Positions 7,496 through 10,399 of a DNA stretch of 10,399 bases are shown here, piece after piece. The stretch is from Verrucomicrobiota bacterium (lineage in GTDB: Bacteria; Verrucomicrobiota; Verrucomicrobiia; Limisphaerales; J093): assembly GCA_003695015.1 (NCBI GenBank), contig RFJD01000108.1:1-10399 (forward strand), given 5' to 3'. A program made the position numbers and the translations under genes. The notes beneath the pieces are model-generated. The model was not told the origin of the DNA and did no database searches. It was given only the letters and a program-made list of their open reading frames with translations. Position 1 is the stretch's first letter, and each line of letters begins with the position of its first letter.

Positions 7496-7504
7496 CCTCC
7501 TCCC
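7496..7504 (-). promoter_or_regulatory. Shine-Dalgarno site that fixes the release-factor-like start
   Basis: On the minus strand GGGAGGAGG lies 10 bases before the ATG at 7485. It is one of only two strong ribosome-binding sites in the window and argues against the longer reading from 7737. Confidence 0.75.
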
Positions 7505-7579
7505 GCCCTCCAACCCGGTGCTCTTCGGCCGCTTCCCTCCTCCTGGCCGACCCCCGGCCGCTCACCCCGCACGACCGCT

Positions 7580-7608
7580 CCGGCGCCAATCCACGCCAAA
7601 GGCGCCGG
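7580..7608. repeat. Perfect 8-bp GC inverted repeat in the 5' region of the release-factor-like gene
   Basis: CCGGCGCC (7580-7587) and GGCGCCGG (7601-7608) are separated by a 13-base, A/C-rich spacer. In mRNA read from the minus strand this makes a stable hairpin about 95 bases before the start codon. It may be a leader structure; in DNA this GC-rich, chance pairing is also possible. Confidence 0.45.
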
Positions 7609-7802
7609 CCCGCCGTTCCATGGCGATCTCCGTTCGATTCCTCCCAGCGACGTCTCATGGCTCCACTCGTCTTCCCGGACGTGACCCAGCTTAGCGGCTT
7701 CGCCCATTTCGGGCCATCGTCGGATGGACGTTCTCACGCCTCGATGGAAATGCCTGCGCGGTGGAGCGCTGTTGCGGTGGTCAACCGACCGGGTTGGAGA
7801 CT

Positions 7803-8087
7803 TTGAGGGTTGGCCGGGAAGAACGGGAACAACTGAGGAGAATGGGCGGGCCTCAACGCCAAGAGCTGATGCTGATGGCAGCGGGCGACGTCATGGGGAT
7901 GAACCCGCAGCAGGCCCAGTGTGTTGGGCGGCGCCACCGGGAGGAAGCCAACGCGGGGCAGGTGCATCGGCTGCGGAGCCAGCCCGGTCGGCGCCGCACC
8001 CCCCGGTCCTCCGGGCCGCGGTGCTGGCGCTTTCTGGGCAGGAACGGCTGGGATTCCGGGCCGAGCCTACTGGCCGTCCGTCCGTAG
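7803..8087 (+). pseudogene. Decayed 5' fragment of an ISNCY/IS1202-like transposase
   Basis: From TTG at 7803 the frame reads LRVGREEREQLRRMGGPQRQ, then LMLMAAGDVMGMNPQQAQCVGRRHREEANAGQVHRLRSQPGRRR. This follows the N-terminal helix-turn-helix of ISNCY/IS1202-type transposases (recalled pattern: ERxxLRRM..., QxxRLxRRYRxEGxAGLVHRLRGxPSNRR, PELRxRVLAL, ERYxDFGPTLAAE). The homology then moves to another frame at the C6 run (7999-8004), reading PPVLRAAVLALSGQER. It returns to the first frame near 8047 as WDSGPSLLAVRP and meets TAG at 8085. The catalytic DDE part is absent. So this is a dead fragment with at least two frameshifts and a premature stop. The family call rests on pattern memory. A shadow ORF is the alternative, but the re-joining across frames speaks against it. 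Confidence 0.55.
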
Positions 8088-8522
8088 CGGCGCGGCTGCC
8101 GGCACCACGCCCCGGCAAAAACACTCTCATCGAGCCCAACGCAGGCCATCCCCATGGAGCCGCCACAAGACTGGACATGTTGCTTGACCCGCCGCGCCGC
8201 CGAGGCACCTTTTGCCAACAGAAAGCACTCGATGAAAACGGTCGGCAGGATCACCCGGGGCCCGGGAGCGGCCGCTTCAGGCTGGGCCGCTGACTTTCCG
8301 TGGCTTCTCTCTCTCTCTCTCTCTGTCTCTCTCGGTAGGCTTCCTCCGTCTGCGACCTGCTCCACCGAACTTGGGGCGCGCGCGGCCGCGTGAGTGGCGG
8401 TCCGCACTCGTTGGCCGCAGAGTTGGCCCCGGCCATCCGCCGCCACCCTGCGCCTCTCGCCCAAGAGCAGTGATCGCCGGTACGGAGAGATGGGACTCCC
8501 GAATGGCTTCCGCGTTGTCCGC
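8088..8522. other. Gene-free stretch between the transposase fragment and the LuxR-type gene
   Basis: No convincing gene on either strand. The (TC)n microsatellite lies inside. A 53-codon + strand ORF from 8232 and long minus-strand ORFs cross the microsatellite, but they read as Leu-Ser or Glu-Arg repeats there and show no family features. GGACATGTTGCTT near 8173 faintly recalls the GGACAT-type ends of ISNCY/IS481-like elements and might mark the far end of the dead insertion; this is a guess. No clear sigma-70 promoter for the LuxR-type gene was found. Confidence 0.5.
8306..8333 (+). repeat. (TC)n dinucleotide microsatellite
   Basis: TC repeats run from 8306 to 8324 (nine and a half units). 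One G breaks the run at 8325, and TC repeats continue to 8333 (four units). Uninterrupted runs of this length are rare in bacteria outside phase-variable loci. It lies about 200 bases before the LuxR-type start, within the likely upstream region of that gene. Confidence 0.95.
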
Positions 8523-8533
8523 AAAGGAGGTGA
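8523..8533 (+). promoter_or_regulatory. Full-length Shine-Dalgarno sequence of the LuxR-type gene
   Basis: AAAGGAGGTGA is a full match to the usual 3' end of 16S rRNA. GGAGG ends only four bases before the ATG at 8535, closer than the usual optimum. It decides for 8535 over the in-frame ATG at 8490. Confidence 0.8.
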
Positions 8534-8534
8534 C

Positions 8535-9158
8535 ATGAGTACCGAAAAGCAACCCTCTCCCGGCGTCCCGAGCAGCGTTTGTCTGATCGTTGCCGATCCC
8601 GCCCTGCGGGCGGCGATGGAACGATGGGTGAGCCACGCGGCGGACCTGGTCTCCGTCGGGACCTTTGCGAGTTTGGAGGAGGCCCGGTCGCATCTCCCGC
8701 GCGTGCGTCCGGCGCTGGTCGTGCTGGAGGAGCAAGCCGCGGGGGGCGACTTGGCCGTCGGCATCCGCCAGCTCAAGGCTCAGGCGCCTGGCGTGGGCTT
8801 CGTCGTCGTGGCCGCCCGGCCGCGGCTCCAGTTGCGGGCCCGATTGGGGACGACGCCCGCGGAGGCGGTGTTGGACACGACCTGCTTGCTGCCCCGACGC
8901 TTCCTGAAGGTCCTCCGTCATGTGCGTGACCGCTCCGCGGCGGGGAACGGCCCCGGGAAAGGGCTGCGCCTGACGCCGAGACAAGCCGAGATCGCGGCGT
9001 TGATCGCGCGCGGGTGGCCCGACAAGCAGATCGCCCACGCGCTCCGCTGTTCGGAGGAAACGGTGGGCTGGCATCTCAAGCAAATCTTTCGGCGCAACGG
9101 GCTGCACACCCGCGCCGAGCTGGCCGCGCGCTTTGCGGAGGAGCGACGGTCCGGTTGA
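8535..9158 (+). CDS. LuxR/NarL-type transcription regulator with degenerate receiver-like domain
   Basis: A 207-residue DNA-binding regulator. Residues 147-203 are a GerE/LuxR helix-turn-helix (LTPRQAEIAALIARGWPDKQIAHALRCSEETVGWHLKQIF), close to NarL-family response regulators. Residues about 14-130 have the length and pattern of a receiver domain (CLIVADPALRAAM, PALVVLEEQ, LKAQAPGVGFVVVAA), but the active site is lost. The phospho-acceptor Asp position is Glu65, the acidic pair is reduced to Asp21 alone, the conserved Thr/Ser is Ala94, and no Lys stands at the usual place. It probably does not take phosphate from a histidine kinase and may be constitutive or controlled by ligand or partner. 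No kinase lies nearby. The start at 8535 follows an excellent Shine-Dalgarno sequence. Alanine codons are often GCG, unlike the GCC-rich genes at the left. Target genes are unknown; the next gene is a candidate. Confidence 0.9.
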   Translation: MSTEKQPSPGVPSSVCLIVADPALRAAMERWVSHAADLVSVGTFASLEEARSHLPRVRPALVVLEEQAAGGDLAVGIRQLKAQAPGVGFVVVAARPRLQLRARLGTTPAEAVLDTTCLLPRRFLKVLRHVRDRSAAGNGPGKGLRLTPRQAEIAALIARGWPDKQIAHALRCSEETVGWHLKQIFRRNGLHTRAELAARFAEERRSG

Positions 9159-9159
9159 C

Positions 9160-9179
9160 CCCCCACACGAACGTGGGGG
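9160..9179 (+). terminator. Stem-loop directly after the LuxR-type gene
   Basis: CCCCCAC (9160-9166) / GTGGGGG (9173-9179) with loop ACGAAC begins two bases after the stop codon. It is a perfect 7-bp stem, but only TT follows, so it may act as a weak or factor-assisted terminator or protect the 3' end. A promoter candidate starts on the next base. Confidence 0.5.
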
Positions 9180-9208
9180 TTGCGGGTCGCTTGGGGATCG
9201 GCTACAAA
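9180..9208 (+). promoter_or_regulatory. Candidate promoter of the anchored secreted protein
   Basis: TTGCGG (9180-9185) and TACAAA (9203-9208) are separated by an ideal 17 bases. A start near 9215 would leave a leader of about six bases before the ATG at 9221, consistent with the missing Shine-Dalgarno sequence. Confidence 0.45.
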
Positions 9209-9220
9209 TCAGTCCATTCC

Positions 9221-10396
9221 ATGAGCCTGATGACGCCAACTCCACGACGCGAGGCTGACAAGGCCGGTCATGATTCGGGCTCGGCGCCCCCGTGGTCCGG
9301 TCGGTTGGCATCGAAGACCCGTTCCACCGGCGAACGCCGGCTTGTGATCGCGGCAGCGGCGGCCCGGAGGGCGTGGGCGGCCGTGTGGCTGGCTTGGGCG
9401 GCCCTCTGCGCCGGGCGACTGGACGGTGCGCCTGCGAACGCCGCCGGGCTGAGCGCCGAGCACGTGGCATTGATGGAGTTCCTGACCAATCGCCCGCCGA
9501 TCAAACGGGTCGAGTTCGATCTGTCCTACAACCGAATCTTTCCGGAGGAACCGCCGGATCCCCCTTTCGTGCGGGTTCGGGCCAGTCTCCAGCCCGGCGG
9601 GTTTTACTTCCAGTTTCCCACCCCATACCCCTTCCGGACGCCGTACACCAAAGGCGAGTCCGCGGATTACTATTGGGGGGTCACCTCGAACGTGGTCTCC
9701 CTCGCCCCCAAGAGCGGCCCCGGGGCGGACCCCAAAAACGGCACCCAGATCGTGGTGGAGAATGAACGAAAGGAGTTGGAAGAACTGCTCCAGTTCGGCC
9801 TCGAGGAGGCCGCTCCGGGTTCGATCCATTGGCTCACCCCCACCAACTTCGTGGCCTCGACCCGTCCCCTGAAGAACGGAGAGCGCTTGCGCTTGACGGG
9901 GCGCCTCATACTGGACCGGGACGGCCGTCCGAAGGAACTGCGTTATCAGGATGCGGAGCGGCGCGCGATCGACATTGTCGTGCGCTACCGCTATGAAGAG
10001 CGTGGCGCGGTCCTGCCGAAAACAACCATCGTGCAGCGGGACAAGTCGATCATTCGGCCGCATCCGGGTCAACGCTTGATGACCAATATTCTCGTGAGCT
10101 TGGAACCGGGCGTCGTGCCGGAGGCGGCTCAAGGTTTCACACCCTCCATGTTCATCGGCGAACAGGACCCGCCGCGGGAGCTGCTAATAAACTCGAATGG
10201 GGTTCGCTACGTCGTGACCGAACTGGGCATGATCCGGAACGAAGGGGTGGAACCGCCGGCATATGCCTTGGTGACCGAGCGGCCGGGGGCGGCCCGCTAT
10301 GGCGGACTGGTTGTCACGGTCGCACTGGCTTGCGGCTTCGTTTGGTGGTTGGGCAAACGAAGACGCCAACCCACCACTCCCAACCAGAAGAGCTAA
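9221..10396 (+). CDS. Membrane-anchored secreted protein of unknown function
   Basis: I do not recognise this 391-residue protein. After a basic, low-complexity N-terminus of about 40 residues comes a hydrophobic segment (about 51-64, WAAVWLAWAALCAG), probably a signal peptide with cleavage near GAPA at 69-72. The exported part (about 73-355) is rich in predicted beta strands and has many Tyr/Phe/Pro (FYFQFPTPYPF, ADYYWGVTSN, LRLTGRLILDRDG, DIVVRYRYEERG). The alternating pattern is slightly reminiscent of LolA-like or other lipid-binding sheets, but no motif supports this. Residues 361-377 are a single membrane helix followed by GKRRRQ, giving an N-out, C-in anchor. The ATG at 9221 suits the promoter candidate; a GTG at 9344 would give a 350-residue form with a more usual signal peptide length, so the start is open. 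GCG codons are frequent, as in the regulator before it. Confidence 0.82.
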   Translation: MSLMTPTPRREADKAGHDSGSAPPWSGRLASKTRSTGERRLVIAAAAARRAWAAVWLAWAALCAGRLDGAPANAAGLSAEHVALMEFLTNRPPIKRVEFDLSYNRIFPEEPPDPPFVRVRASLQPGGFYFQFPTPYPFRTPYTKGESADYYWGVTSNVVSLAPKSGPGADPKNGTQIVVENERKELEELLQFGLEEAAPGSIHWLTPTNFVASTRPLKNGERLRLTGRLILDRDGRPKELRYQDAERRAIDIVVRYRYEERGAVLPKTTIVQRDKSIIRPHPGQRLMTNILVSLEPGVVPEAAQGFTPSMFIGEQDPPRELLINSNGVRYVVTELGMIRNEGVEPPAYALVTERPGAARYGGLVVTVALACGFVWWLGKRRRQPTTPNQKS

Positions 10397-10399
10397 CCG

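Larger units (their letters stand above)
7486..7802. other. Gene-free stretch upstream of the release-factor-like gene
   Basis: No ORF here looks like a protein. The top strand is strongly C-rich to about 7735 and then switches to G-rich. It holds the ribosome-binding site and 5' region of the release-factor-like gene and an 8-bp inverted repeat at 7580-7608. A 58-codon minus-strand ORF (7658-7482) overlaps that gene's start by four bases but has no protein-like features. No clear promoter was found. Confidence 0.6.

Noticed and set aside
7482..7658. 58-codon minus-strand ORF overlapping the release-factor-like start by ATGA, as in translational coupling
   Set aside because: The translation is Arg/Gly/Glu-rich with no protein-like pattern, and the overlap is the only support. 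In DNA this GC-rich, such ORFs are common.
7621..7660. GTTCGATTCC, which resembles the T-loop of a tRNA
   Set aside because: The flanking five-base arms do not pair and no anticodon arm or acceptor stem fits on either strand.
8232..8393. 53-codon + strand ORF with a hydrophobic Leu-Ser stretch, signal-peptide-like
   Set aside because: The hydrophobic part is simply the TC microsatellite in translation; there is no ribosome-binding site and no further features.
8490..8534. In-frame ATG at 8490 as an earlier start of the LuxR-type gene
   Set aside because: The full Shine-Dalgarno sequence at 8523-8533 points to 8535, and the extra 15 residues add nothing to the receiver-like domain.
7853..9470. 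Long minus-strand ORFs opposite the LuxR-type gene and the gene-free stretch
   Set aside because: They are shadows of the + strand gene or cross the microsatellite as Glu-Arg repeats; no domain is recognisable.

Overview
The window is a high-GC bacterial chromosomal segment. The best guess is Verrucomicrobiota, possibly near the Limisphaerales. This rests on the type of HU protein, a secreted DUF4964/DUF5127/DUF4965/DUF1793 protein with an extra C-terminal sandwich domain, and the fact that most genes lack a Shine-Dalgarno sequence. The assignment is inferred and no search was run. No prophage, CRISPR array, rRNA or tRNA was seen.

Left part (1-5879, all + strand). In order: the 3' two thirds of tsaD, cut by the window edge; a secreted alpha/beta hydrolase of the carbohydrate-esterase type; an HU-family DNA-binding protein with its own promoter candidate and a textbook intrinsic terminator; a PanE/ApbA-family ketopantoate reductase homologue; and an 858-residue secreted glutaminase-A-like protein. 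These look like separate units rather than one pathway. The two exported proteins would suit a life on plant or algal polysaccharides.

Middle part (5918-7485, - strand). An ABC transporter ATPase of the MalK/PotA/FbpC type converges on the large secreted protein. Upstream of it lies a short GGQ-motif release-factor-like protein of the ArfB/mtRF-R type. A promoter candidate between them suggests the ATPase can be transcribed alone. Its permease and binding protein are not in the window.

Accessory-looking part (7486-8534). About 1 kb has no intact gene. It holds a decayed 5' fragment of an ISNCY/IS1202-like transposase, broken by two frameshifts and a stop, and a (TC)n microsatellite that is unusual for a bacterium.

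Right part (8535-10396, + strand). A LuxR-type regulator whose receiver-like domain has lost the phospho-acceptor Asp and other active-site residues is followed, after a stem-loop and a promoter candidate, by a membrane-anchored secreted protein of unknown function. Both use more GCG and G-ending codons than the GCC-rich genes on the left. This pair next to transposase debris is the part most likely to be poorly described. Nothing in the sequence proves that the two act together.
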